Below, in pieces: positions 53,230 to 63,821 of a DNA stretch of 64,000 nucleotides. Where the stretch lies: contig JAVXUO010000644.1 in assembly GCA_033065855.1 (NCBI GenBank), positions 801,369-865,368 on the forward strand, given 5' to 3'. The translations under genes and the position numbers were made by a program. The first letter of the stretch is position 1. The number at the start of each line of letters is the position of its first letter. The notes beneath the pieces were generated by a model. The model did no database searches and had not been told where the DNA came from. It was given only the letters and a program-made list of their open reading frames with translations. The stretch comes from Escallonia rubra (Eukaryota; Streptophyta; Magnoliopsida; Escalloniales; Escalloniaceae).

Positions 53230-56091
53230 ATGCCTGTACAACGCAAAGTTACCAGGGCAACCAGCCAAGGCCTCAACCCCACCATCCATGAGGAGCATCA
53301 CTCCGACGATCAAGAAGGGACTAGCGCTGTACGCCCCCAAGACCCTCCCGCACATGACGTGCAAGTGGCAGTCAACGCGGCCATCCAACAATTCACCCCC
53401 ACCATAGCCAGCATACAAGATTCTCAAGCTTCACTCATGGCCGCCATACTGGAAATGCAAAAATCCATACAAGCGATGGCCTCGCAACGGATTGTGCTGC
53501 CGGTCCACCCTGCAGAACCAGAGCCGTCCCCTGACGCTACCCAGGCGCCGGTGTCACGACCACTGCCGCCTCAACCCTCCAGACCCCTGGCGATGGGACT
53601 TGCGACGTCTTCCCCGCCTGTGGCAGACACACCACGTCCCGTGATGCCCCCACGCAGGCAACAGCCAGATCTTGGGCCATTATTACAACAAGTCCCTCCT
53701 ACTATGGTGCCTCAACACTTGCCGGCCAGGAGCTCTTCTGAGACTCATGAGTCCATTGAGATGGAACCTAACCCCTACTTGATGGAGCAGCACCAAATGA
53801 CAGGCCAAGTGGTGGACATGTCTCGTCCGACCACTCATGCTGCCCTCCATCTGCCCGCATCAGCACCCGCCATGTATCGCCCTTCAGTCGCTCCAGCCCA
53901 TCAAGTTATACCATCCGGGGACTCCGGGGCTCGCGTAGCACCAGCCGGCCACCAAACTTTGATCAGTCAGGAGGAGCCACCCTCCAACTATGTTTCAAAG
54001 GCTGACTTTGACGCGCTTCTTCGCCGGCTGTCGCAGCAGTCCGCACCCGACTCATCGAGTCGATTGACAAGCCACGCGCCATATGCTGACGAGATAGCCA
54101 TCACTCCCTATCCGTTCAAGTACAAACAACCAGTCTTCGTGCTCTTCAACGGACGTGAGGGCAACGCCCGTGAGCATTTGACGAGATTTGCAGGCTCATT
54201 AGAGCAGTATGGACCGGGAGACAGCTTGAAGTTGAGAGAATTCCACAAGTCCCTTACAGGCTTGGCCTACACTTGGTACCACCAGATCCCTGCGGGGACA
54301 GTCCGTTCATGGCATGAAATGGTCCAACTCTTCATGGACAAATTCCACTACGAGGCTGAGCGCGTCACCGTAGTGGACATCGCCGGCATTCGCCAAGCCC
54401 CCGGCGAAGATTTGACCAAATATGTACATCGCTTTCATCTTAAATGCCTCGAGTGCACGGACTTTAGTAAGGACGAGACGCTAGTGCCCATATGTGTCAA
54501 GAATATGAACGATGTATACCGGGTGCACCTCGAGAACTTACAATTGAGATCATGGGGACATCTCAAGGAGACGGCAAGACGTACTTACGAAACGGTCGGG
54601 CCTGTCAAGCCATGGAGGCCTCGGCCACCGAGTGCCCTAGTGGCCTCAGCGGCTCCACCCAGTACCCAGCGCAGTAGCACCAGCATCGGCAACAATAGCA
54701 GCAACGTCAGTAATTACACTGGCTTTAAACGCCAGTTCCCGGATAGGGACCAGCAACCAGACAAACGGCGGCAACAGGAGACCCCGCCTGCCTTTCCGTG
54801 CGATTTAAATATAGTGAAGGATCTATTGACAGAATGGGTTGTCAACGACAACAACTTCCATTTACCACCTGTGCGGATCCCCATCACGGACGAGGAAAGG
54901 ACCAGACCCAACTACTGTCCCTTCCACCAGGCCCTCGGTCATCCTCTCAAGAACTGCAATGCGTTGCGGGCCATCTTTGCAAGAAAAGTCGCGTCAGGCG
55001 AGCTACAACTGCGGAAGAATAATGATGTGAGGAAAGAACCATACCCAAACCATGGCAACGATAACCGCGAGCACCAGGTGCTCATGGTTACCACCGAGCA
55101 CTGCGAGCCGCTCGCTCCCAAAGCTTCTACGGAAGCCTCGCCTTTGATCACAGCTGACATACCTCCTACTCCCCAGCCAGTGTCCTCGGCTGGCCAAATG
55201 ACAAAGATCAAAGGCTTCTTCGATGAAATGGGGTTTTCACCCGCAGCGCGGACCTATCTCTCAGATTGCTTGATCGAGGTCACCACAGGCCTCGGGCCCG
55301 AGTGCTTCGCCGCCCAGGCTGAGCTCAGACATGTCCCTCCCACTGCATTTATATTTTCAGATGAAGACTCACCTGCTGTCGAACACCATAACCGGCCACT
55401 ATACCTTGAATGTACTGTCAACGGCACCGGCTTCCGCCGCGCATTGGTAGATTGCGGCGCCTCAATCAACATCATCCCTCTCGTCACTCTACAGCGGGCC
55501 GGTATACCGCCAAGGAAAATCATTCGGGACCCCATCAAGATCACTGGCTTTGGACAAGGCACCCAGTCCACTCTTGGCCACATCACCGTCGACCTGATGG
55601 TCGGAACTGTCCGGCGCGACACCACTTTCCATGTGATAGATAGCGAGTCTTCCTTCCACCTCCTACTTGGGCGACCTTGGATCCACGTCAACAAGGCTGT
55701 CCCCTCGACGTACCACCAGTGTGTGAAACTGGTGGCCGGTCCTGCGGGACATGAGGGAGCAGTAACCATCCCCGCAACCAAGGCCCCTTTCGAGTGCGCC
55801 GAGTCTTATTTTGCCGAGGCCTCCTTCTTCACCGAACTTGCTGCAGATAATGAGAATGCCACTCACATCCATTCCACCAAACTGCCAGATTGGGATGAGT
55901 TGTGTGGGAACAAGCCACCCAAACCCAAGTCCAAGTCCAAGAAAAACAACAAGAACAAGACATCAACCTCCACATCACCATCTGATGCCCCTATCATTTC
56001 CCCGCCTTCATCCCCCAAGCCCAAAAAGCCCAAGTCTGAGACCACCTTCCAGCGCGTCATCCAGGACGGAAGGGTCATCTACCAGTTATGA
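53230..56091 (+). CDS. Gag-protease polyprotein of the Ty3/gypsy element (953 aa)
   Basis: The start is the ATG at 53230 (MPVQRKVTRATSQ), the first after the primer site. The frame is also open further upstream, but that sequence is LTR. A Pro/Gln-rich N-terminal region is followed by the retrotransposon gag core (about residues 300-460; FNGREGNAREHLTRFAGSL, LAYTWYHQIPAG, FMDKFHYEAERV). A Cys/His knuckle follows (NYCPFHQALGHPLKNC, about 560). A retroviral-type aspartic protease has its active site ALVDCGASINII at about 738 and FHLLLGRPW downstream. A Lys/Ser-rich tail ends in IYQL and TGA. It would form the particle and process the polyprotein. No frameshift is seen. Confidence 0.92.
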   Translation: MPVQRKVTRATSQGLNPTIHEEHHSDDQEGTSAVRPQDPPAHDVQVAVNAAIQQFTPTIASIQDSQASLMAAILEMQKSIQAMASQRIVLPVHPAEPEPSPDATQAPVSRPLPPQPSRPLAMGLATSSPPVADTPRPVMPPRRQQPDLGPLLQQVPPTMVPQHLPARSSSETHESIEMEPNPYLMEQHQMTGQVVDMSRPTTHAALHLPASAPAMYRPSVAPAHQVIPSGDSGARVAPAGHQTLISQEEPPSNYVSKADFDALLRRLSQQSAPDSSSRLTSHAPYADEIAITPYPFKYKQPVFVLFNGREGNAREHLTRFAGSLEQYGPGDSLKLREFHKSLTGLAYTWYHQIPAGTVRSWHEMVQLFMDKFHYEAERVTVVDIAGIRQAPGEDLTKYVHRFHLKCLECTDFSKDETLVPICVKNMNDVYRVHLENLQLRSWGHLKETARRTYETVGPVKPWRPRPPSALVASAAPPSTQRSSTSIGNNSSNVSNYTGFKRQFPDRDQQPDKRRQQETPPAFPCDLNIVKDLLTEWVVNDNNFHLPPVRIPITDEERTRPNYCPFHQALGHPLKNCNALRAIFARKVASGELQLRKNNDVRKEPYPNHGNDNREHQVLMVTTEHCEPLAPKASTEASPLITADIPPTPQPVSSAGQMTKIKGFFDEMGFSPAARTYLSDCLIEVTTGLGPECFAAQAELRHVPPTAFIFSDEDSPAVEHHNRPLYLECTVNGTGFRRALVDCGASINIIPLVTLQRAGIPPRKIIRDPIKITGFGQGTQSTLGHITVDLMVGTVRRDTTFHVIDSESSFHLLLGRPWIHVNKAVPSTYHQCVKLVAGPAGHEGAVTIPATKAPFECAESYFAEASFFTELAADNENATHIHSTKLPDWDELCGNKPPKPKSKSKKNNKNKTSTSTSPSDAPIISPPSSPKPKKPKSETTFQRVIQDGRVIYQL

Positions 56092-56286
56092 CGGTGTCCG
56101 GGGGGGGCGCGACCCGACTGCCTCGACCACTGCCCACCGACGGAGACAGAATGGTGTTGCACGGCCGAGCATTGTCCGCCAGATCACGAACTTACCCCGG
56201 GCGCTGCACCCCCCTGCTATGAAGACGGCCCGCGACCGCATGCCGAAGATCTGGAAGGTACTAACAGGGGTGTTCCGGGCGAGTGA
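56092..56286 (+). other. In-frame spacer between gag-pro and pol
   Basis: 195 bases in the same frame as gag-pro and pol. They are bounded by TGA at 56089-56091 and TGA at 56284-56286, with no stop between. The translated spacer is Pro/Cys-rich (for example EWCCTAEHCPPDHE). In related Ogre elements a spliced intron lies at this junction. In other elements a stop is read through. The first stop has the context TTA TGA CGG. CGGTG at 56092-56096 could pair with CACCG at 56135-56139. Which mechanism applies, or whether this is decay, cannot be decided here. Confidence 0.6.
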
Positions 56287-59200
56287 CCTCGACTGACCTA
56301 CATTGGCACGAAGCTCGCCCCAGGCCGAAGAGAGGAACTGGTTACCCTCCTCCGCGAATATCGCGACGTGTTGGCATGGAGTTACAATGAAATGCCCGGA
56401 CTAGACCCTGCCTTGGTAACACACCATCTCAACATCACCAACGGGTTCAGCCCAGTTCGACAGCATACGCGATCATTTCGCCCCGAACTTGAAATAAAAA
56501 TCAAGCAAGAAATCGAACGACTTCTGCAGGCTGGCTTCATCGAACCCATCACTCACCCTATCTGGTTGGCCAATGTTGTTCCTGTGCAAAAGAAGAATGG
56601 ACAAGTTCGCATTTGTATTGACTTCCGCGATTTGAATAAGGCATGCCCTAAAGACGAGTTCCCACTGCCCAATATTGATATGCTCACGGAGGCTGCCGCC
56701 GGACATGAGACCCTGTCCTTCATGGACGGCTTCGCCGGCTACAACCAGATTCGAATGAACCCAGATGACTGTGCCAAGACAGCTTTTCGGACCCCGATGG
56801 GTAACTTTTGTTGGAAAGTCATGCCTTTTGGTCTCAAAAACGCGGGTGCCACCTATCAGAGAGCCATGACAGCTATCTTTCACGACATGATACACCGCAC
56901 AGTGGAAGACTATGTTGACGACCTCATTATCAAGTCTAAGAAGGAAAGTGACCATCTTGCGGACCTCCGAGCAGTTTTTGACCGATGTCGTCAATACAAC
57001 ATGCGGATGAACCCGCTCAAGTGCGCCTTTGGAGTCTCCTCTGGCAAATTCCTCGGCTTCCTAGTCAGTCGACAGGGTATCGACGTTGACCCCTCCAAGG
57101 CCGCCTCTATCCGAGAGATGCCACCGCCCAGGAACACCAAGCAGTTGAAAAGTTTCCTTGGCAAGGTCTCTTATCTCCGCAGGTTTATCCCTGCCTTGGC
57201 CGAACTCATCGCGCCATTCCAGCACTTGACGCGCAAGAGCGCACCGTGGAGTTGGGGTGCGCCCCAAGAGCAAGCATTCGAACAAATCAAGGCGGTCCTC
57301 ATGTCACCGCAGACCATGGCCGTCCCGCAACGAGGCCTACCACTCTTGCTTTACCTAACTTCCACACCCAGATCTATAGGGGCGTTACTCGCTCAAGAAG
57401 TGGACGGAGTGGAACGTCCAGTTTATTATCTCAGTCGGTCAATTAGAGGACCCGAGGCCAATTATTCTGAGCTCGAGAAGCATTGTTTCGCCTTGGTCTA
57501 CGCCTCGCAGAAATTCAGACACTATTTCTTGTCGCACCAGATTATGCTCGTCACTAAGGCTGATCCATTACGATACATGCTCACTCGTCCCGCCCTGTCT
57601 GGCCGACTCACTCGCTGGTTACTGCTGCTGGCCGAATTCGGCCTATCCATCAAGAATCCTACGGCTTTGCGAAGCCAAGCACTTGCAGACCTCTTGGCCT
57701 TCTTCCCACGTCAACAATGTGAACCAACCTCACATCAATTGCCTGGAGAAGAGACGGCCTTGACCTCTGGTGTTGATGAATTGTGGACACTCGAGTTCGA
57801 CGGCTCAGCCACTAGCAAAGACCCTAATGGAGCTCCCATCCGGCAAGGAGGTGCCGGCATTGTTCTACGGAACCCAGAGGGTGTTACCACCTCCCTATCC
57901 TTCAAACTTGCATTCCCGGTATCCAACAATGAAGCCGAGTACGAGGCCCTCGTCATCGGCCTCATGCTAGCTGTTAGCATGGGGGCTAAATCATTGCATG
58001 TAAAGGGGGACTCGAACCTAATCATGAAGCAGGCCGATGGGGAGTTTGCAGTCAGGGAACCAGCCTTGGCACCTTATCGTACCTTAGTACAACACTTGGA
58101 GGGGCAGCTTGGCCATGTCCAATACGAGCATCACAGCAGAAGCCACAACCGACATGCGGACAGCTTAGCCACGATCGCGTCAAAAATAGACATTGACGGT
58201 GAACAACGTGTGCTAACCATTATCAAAAGGGCGGCACCGTGCACAACGTTGGACTTGGTACCAACGGACACTACGACCGATGATTGGAGGCAGCCGATCA
58301 TCGACCAGCTTAGAACACCATCACTCGCTTCCATCTCCACCCTTACAGAATTCTTCATGTTAGGAGACATCCTGTACAAGCGATGTCCCGGAGGCACTCT
58401 GGCACGATGTTTGGCACCGACAGAAGCAAAGCACAAACTGCAATATGGGCATCAAAAGTGTTGCGGCCTCGACGGACCGCCACTATACCGTCGTCTCCAG
58501 CGAATGGGTCTCTTCTGGCCATCCATGGCCAAGGATGCTTCAGATGTACAGCAGGGTTGCTCAGAATGCCTTTATGCACCAGACCGTACGGAAGCTCTTG
58601 TCGCCAGTATTGAGGGTGACTGGCGCCAGCCCTTCCTGCAATATCTGTCCCACGGACTGCTACCATCTGACCGCAACTCGGCACGTTCTATCAAACGCAA
58701 GTCGGTCAAGTATTTTGAGACGGAAGGCGAATTGTTTCGCAAAGGATTTTCGGGACGCACCCTACGATGCTTACAGGGTGCCCAAGCAGTCGAGGTGATC
58801 AACGAAGTGCACAATGGTGTTTGTGGCGAACACCAAGGTTCTCAGAAGTTGTATGCAGAACTACTCAGACTGGGGTACTACTGGCCAACTATGGAGTACG
58901 ATGCAATCTCCCATGTACGACACTGTCAACCCTGCCAGAGACATGCAGATAGAATACACATGCCAGCGTCCGACCTACGTATGATTGCGGCCCCTTGGCC
59001 ATTCCACTCTTGGGCTCTCGACCTTATTGGCCCCATACATCCACCGTCAAAAGGTCACATTTGGATCATGGTCACAACGGAGCGTTTCACAAAATGGGTC
59101 GAAGCCATACCCCTGCGAAGAGCCACGGGGGGCGCCATCGCCAACTTTTTACGCGACCACATCATATGTCGCTTCGGCATCCCCCGATGTATTATCTCCG

Positions 59201-59856
59201 ACAACGGCACACCATTCATCAATCGGGATGTTCGGACTCTTATGGAAGCAGACGATATCAATCATGCCACGTCGACTCCTTATTATCCACAAGGCAACGG
59301 TCAGGCTGAAGCCTCTAACAAAACGCTGTTGCACGTTTTGTCACGCATGGTCCACGACGCAAGCAAATCTACGTCCTAAGAACTGAGTCATGCCCTTTGG
59401 GCCTACAGAACTTCCAGACACACAGCTACGAAGGCCACACCCTTCTCCCTCGTCTACGGGGACGAATGTGTAGTGCCAGCCGAAATCGCAGTCGCCTCGG
59501 CGCGTCTATCCCTCAGCAGTGGTCTCGGGGAAGAGGAAACCAGAATGGTGGCACTTGAGAGCCTTGATGAGAAGAGAGCTACTGCCATGCGGCGAATGAA
59601 AGCATATCATGAGAAGCTTGTCAAAGCCTACGGGAAGACCATCAAACCTCGCTCCTTCGCAGCAGGCGACCTTGTCCTCCAAGCCGCCAAGCATGTACGG
59701 GCCAATTTGTCAGCTCCTAAGTTTACACCTAACTGGGAGGGGCCATTCGAAATACACACTGCCAGAAGCAATGGTTCGTACCTCTTGCTCAATCCAGACG
59801 ACGGACAACTTACCGCCCCTGTCAATGGTCGCTATCTGAAGAAGTACTATGCATGA
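56287..59856 (+). pseudogene. Pol polyprotein: RT, dual RNase H, integrase (one in-frame stop)
   Basis: The open frame runs from 56287 to a TAA at 59377-59379 and continues in the same frame to 59856. Reverse transcriptase: WLANVVPVQKKNGQVRICID, FMDGFAGYNQIRM, MPFGLKNAGATYQRAM, YVDDLIIKSK (about 56911). RNase H of the RT type follows, then a second RNase H-like domain (LEFDGSATSKD, NNEAEYEALVIGLMLAV, HNRHADSLATIAS). Integrase: HHCC finger (HNGVCGEHQGS to CQPCQ), catalytic Asp in ALDLIGP (about 59019), Asp in ISDNGTPF, Glu in GQAEASNK. The C-terminal module PNWEGPFEI closes the frame. Only the TAA in late integrase and the stop before 56287 interrupt it. Confidence 0.9.
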
Positions 59857-60253
59857 TCAGCTTGCGACATGTCCCCCACCCACGACCCAACCTTTTGTGT
59901 ATGCACGCACATGTACTGGCATGTACTTTTGTTCCTTGTTACGAGTTCTTTTTTTATGTAAAGATGCATTCCTTAATCCACACATTAGCAATGTACAATC
60001 CTTTCACTCCCTACTTGGCCTTTACTGTTATATTTCATTTCTGGTTATCAAGTATTTGTTCTCGATATACAAACGACATCCAACAGAAGCAACGCACAAT
60101 CGCAATATACAAACGACTATACCATGCACCCACGACAGTGTTAACAAAACAGCATGCAATCACATTTCATGAGCCAGCAAAATAGATGTATGCATACATA
60201 AAACGTCTTTGGCCACTATCGGGCACTCCCTAGACAACAAGTCTACGATAAAC
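59857..60253. other. Spacer between pol and the antisense PMD gene
   Basis: About 400 bp, AT-richer than the rest of the element. The sense pol and antisense PMD transcripts converge here, so 3' ends of both are expected. No gene seen. Confidence 0.5.
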
Positions 60254-63200
60254 CTATCGGAAGCTAGATAACAAAACGGCTACCGGGTGAGCGCTAAACG
60301 CCTGCAATGCCTGACGCTGAACCTGCAGCGCCGACCGCTCCGCCTCGAACTCAGCCTGCCGCCTCAAACGATCCGCCTCTCGCACCTCGGCATCCATCCG
60401 CCGCCTCTGAAGATCACTCAGACGTCTCTGCAAATCCGCCAGCTGCCTCTCTATCTCCACCACCTCTCTGTCAATCACGACCAACTCTCCGTTGATCTCT
60501 GATCGTTCCACCTCTAACCCCTGGCGGCGCCTCTCGAGCAGCATCTCCTCCATACGTACCAAGGTCATCCTCTCGCCCACACCACCACCCTCGCTCCTCG
60601 ACCTAAAGAACTCGGCCAACCAATCTAGCTGAACACCCAACGAAGTGAACGTCGCGAACTCTCTCAGCGACCGCTCAATAAACCCCGTCGTCCAGCCCGT
60701 CGCCGGAACACTCGCGAACGGAAGCAGCCACTCCACAAAACCTGAATACACCCATCTCTGCAGCACCGGGTTCTCCAAGTCTACCCCCGCAAACGTCTGC
60801 GGATACGCCGCCTTCACCATCTCTAACCGGCGCACTGTCTCCGAAGGTAGCTGAAGGTTCTCCCATAGTACCACGTCAGCCTGACCGCTCGACGACCCCC
60901 TACTCGCCTCTCCGGCCGCTGTGCCACTCGACGCCATCACAGGCCTCTCACGTACCTCTCCGGCTGCCTGTGCACCGACGGTCATCGAGTGCATCGCCAT
61001 TAACGTCGCACTCGCCTCAACGGCCGACCCTGACGACGCCACCGCAACAGCCTGCACCGGCTGCACCGGGATCTCTACCTCCTGAATCGGAATCGCCACT
61101 ACAGGCTCCAACTCCATCAAATCCCCCCGCTCAACCGCCGCAGTCTCCGTCGCCGCGCCTGTCCACCAGTAGCCACTGGCATCGAACATCAACGACTCGT
61201 CGACCAAGCCACCATACGCATCATCCACCACCTCCTCGCCCTCTGGTGGTGGACACACCCCGCCACTAGCCACGGCCCCCGACACGCCAAACGCTATCGG
61301 CTCATCCCCGCCTACTGGCTCATCAACCTCGGTTGCTCTCACCGCCTCAGTCTCAACCGCTACGTGCGCACCGCTGCCGCTTTCCACCGCCTGTCCACCG
61401 TACTCCTGTCCAAAAGCAACCGTTAGCATATTTTTATATAAACATCAAAAGACAACAAACGCAAGCAAAGCGAGATTCAATCAAAAACGGCCATGGTTTG
61501 ACCTACCTCAACCACTGGCTCCTCTGACACCTCCCGCAGCCTCTTCGATCCTGTCAGCCGCAAGTCTGAAGAACCCGCACTCGCCTGACGAGCCCCCTCC
61601 ATCATGCCCACTCGCAATAACGACAAGGGCCCCTTGTCGGCCCCGGGCGCCCGCGCAGTACCGCCACCACTGGCTCCTCCCCATGGTCCTCCTCTGGAGC
61701 CTCCTCCTCGGACTCCTCGCCCTCCTCATCGGGATCCATCTCCGAACTCACAACCGCACTCCCCGTCACTAGCACCAGCATACCGGCCTGCCTCGCCGCT
61801 GTCATCGATATCAAGCTCAATGCCCGGTCACAGGCATACACGTCAACCAACCGTCGTGTCCCCGATGGCTGTGCCAACCACTCCGCCAAGACCGCCCGCA
61901 GGCGCTCCCACCACTGTGCATACTCCGCCGTCACCACCCCCACTGATGCTCTCCCTGGCCTCCTCCACGCTACCACAGGTGCCGGCCACTCGCGGACTCT
62001 ATCATCCCGCGTGTACCCGAAGGCGGTCGTCACACTCCACGGGCTACGATACCCACATGGCGGCTCTAAGTCATAACCAAATGTACGCGACAACCGGTCC
62101 GGGCAATACCGAGCCACGTAATAAAGGTTCTCTGCAGGCTTCGCGCCGTCATCCGTCATCACCGGCAGCCAACCTGGAAAGTACGCCACCAGGAGCACAA
62201 CGTCCGCCGGTGGCAAAACCCCCCTTCTGCTCAAGTCTATCGTCATCTCCTGCCCGTGCAACCAAGGGGGCACTCCGTATGACGCATGCATCTCTGTATA
62301 CGGACGTACCACGCACGCCTCCCTTGCATCTATCAAACGCGCCAATGGACACTCCGGCCTCTTGATGCCCGCCCATGCACATGCCCGCGCCCCGCTGCAC
62401 CATAATGCCACTTCCCGCGATCTGCCGCTGTGCATCACTGTCCTCGTCCTCGGTGCTGGATGCTCGAGCGGATATCCTGTCGGACGATAGTCTGGAAAGC
62501 ACTCATACAAGTACCGCTGCAGGAACATCCAATCCACGTAGGTCGCCACTTGGTACCGCCCGTGCGACCTCTTCACATCGTTCACGAACTGATCCAATCG
62601 CGAGTACATGGTGCCCAGGTACACGGGAGCTAGCCCAACACGCTTCCCCTGCGCCATCCGAATCGCCAGGGGAATCACCTTCGCCGATATACCATCCTCC
62701 GGCGTCCCTTCAAACACGAACCTGCAAAACAAAACAACACGCCAACGCATTATACACAATCTCAACTTGCATCACATCTACGAACATACAGGCACGAACG
62801 CATTACACTTACCTCGACAAGTACATCATCAAAAAGGCCACCATCTCATATCGCTCGTCATTGTGATACGGCCCCATCACAAAATGAGCCGCATTGCCCA
62901 ACTTCTGCCCCGACCTCACCTGCGGCGTGCCATAGAACAATCGGAGCCACCCGCTATATGTCGCCTTGCGATGCGTCTTCGTCTCCGCCAAAATATCAAG
63001 CAACTGCGTCTGCAACACCCGCTCATCATTAGTCAGCCGCGTCACACGTGCGTCCAACTCTCCATGCATCGGCAAGCCCGTCAGCATCATCACATCGAGC
63101 AGCGTCGGCCCAATCTCTCCGAACTCAGTCACAAAGGTGTGTGTCTGAGTACTCCATCGCGACAACAGCAAAGTCATCCCCGGCGTGTCTCTATAAAGCT

Positions 63201-63711
63201 CCACCCCCCTCGCCGTAATATCAATCGCCGGCACCAACCCCAACACATCCAATACAGCCGCCCACCTCGGCACCTCCATCATGTGATCGCACCAGAAATC
63301 CCACCCGATCGGCATCGCTCCGTGCCCCTTGAACACCACAGGTGCCCAAGGTATATCCGCACGCTCCACCAACAACCCCGCCACATACCTCGGTGACGGC
63401 ACGGGCGCATCCTCCCAGCTAGGGGCCCGCACATATGGTGACGGCATCCGTGGCTCCTCCCTCATCGACGCCCCACTCCATGGCACCGTGAACGCACCAT
63501 CAGCTACACGGATGGCCAGCTCCCTCCACAACTCTCGGCCAGGGACGGCCGGTATTACCCCTTTTACTCTCAATGGCGTGACCGACTTATCCGGATCGGG
63601 ATCGTACGTCTTCACCGACGCATCATCAAATGAAAGTGGCACTCCCGTCTCACCACCTCCCATAGCTTCGGCTTCATCCGTTGGCGGAGGCGGCACCGGT
63701 TCCGTCGTCAC
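60254..63711 (-). CDS. Antisense plant mobile domain (PMD) protein gene, three exons
   Basis: Minus-strand exons: 63711 (or upstream) to 62813, 62721-61507, and 61405-60254. The introns are 91 and 101 bp with GTAAGT/TTTTGCAG and GTAGGT/TTGGACAG borders, and the codons join correctly. Exons 1-2 carry the PMD core: LLSRWSTQTHTFVTEFGEIG, TLLDVMMLTGLPMHGE, then across the splice YLSR/FVFEGTPEDG, VIPLAIRMAQGKRVGLAPVY. Exon 2 ends in an acidic stretch. Exon 3 ends in a long coiled coil (about 60300-60560; Arg/Glu-rich heptads). PMD proteins occur as host genes (MAIN/MAIL family) and inside retrotransposons. The role in elements is unknown. Two frame problems exist: exon 2 must change frame near 61650-61700 to meet the splice, and the 63711 frame lacks an ATG before 63663. 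A candidate ATG at 63757 is in another frame. Confidence 0.82.
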
Positions 63712-63821
63712 ATTTCGCGGTGGCCGCCCCGCGCTCGCTGCGTGGTTTCACCCACATTTGCTGCTCAACTTTTTCAGAACGGGACCGGCTCCGCGAGTGT
63801 GACCTTGCCCGTGGCTTTTGG

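Noticed and set aside
60287-63396. Plus-strand frames of 60-260 codons opposite the PMD gene
   Set aside because: GC-rich shadows of the minus-strand exons. The minus strand has matching splice sites and a recognised domain.
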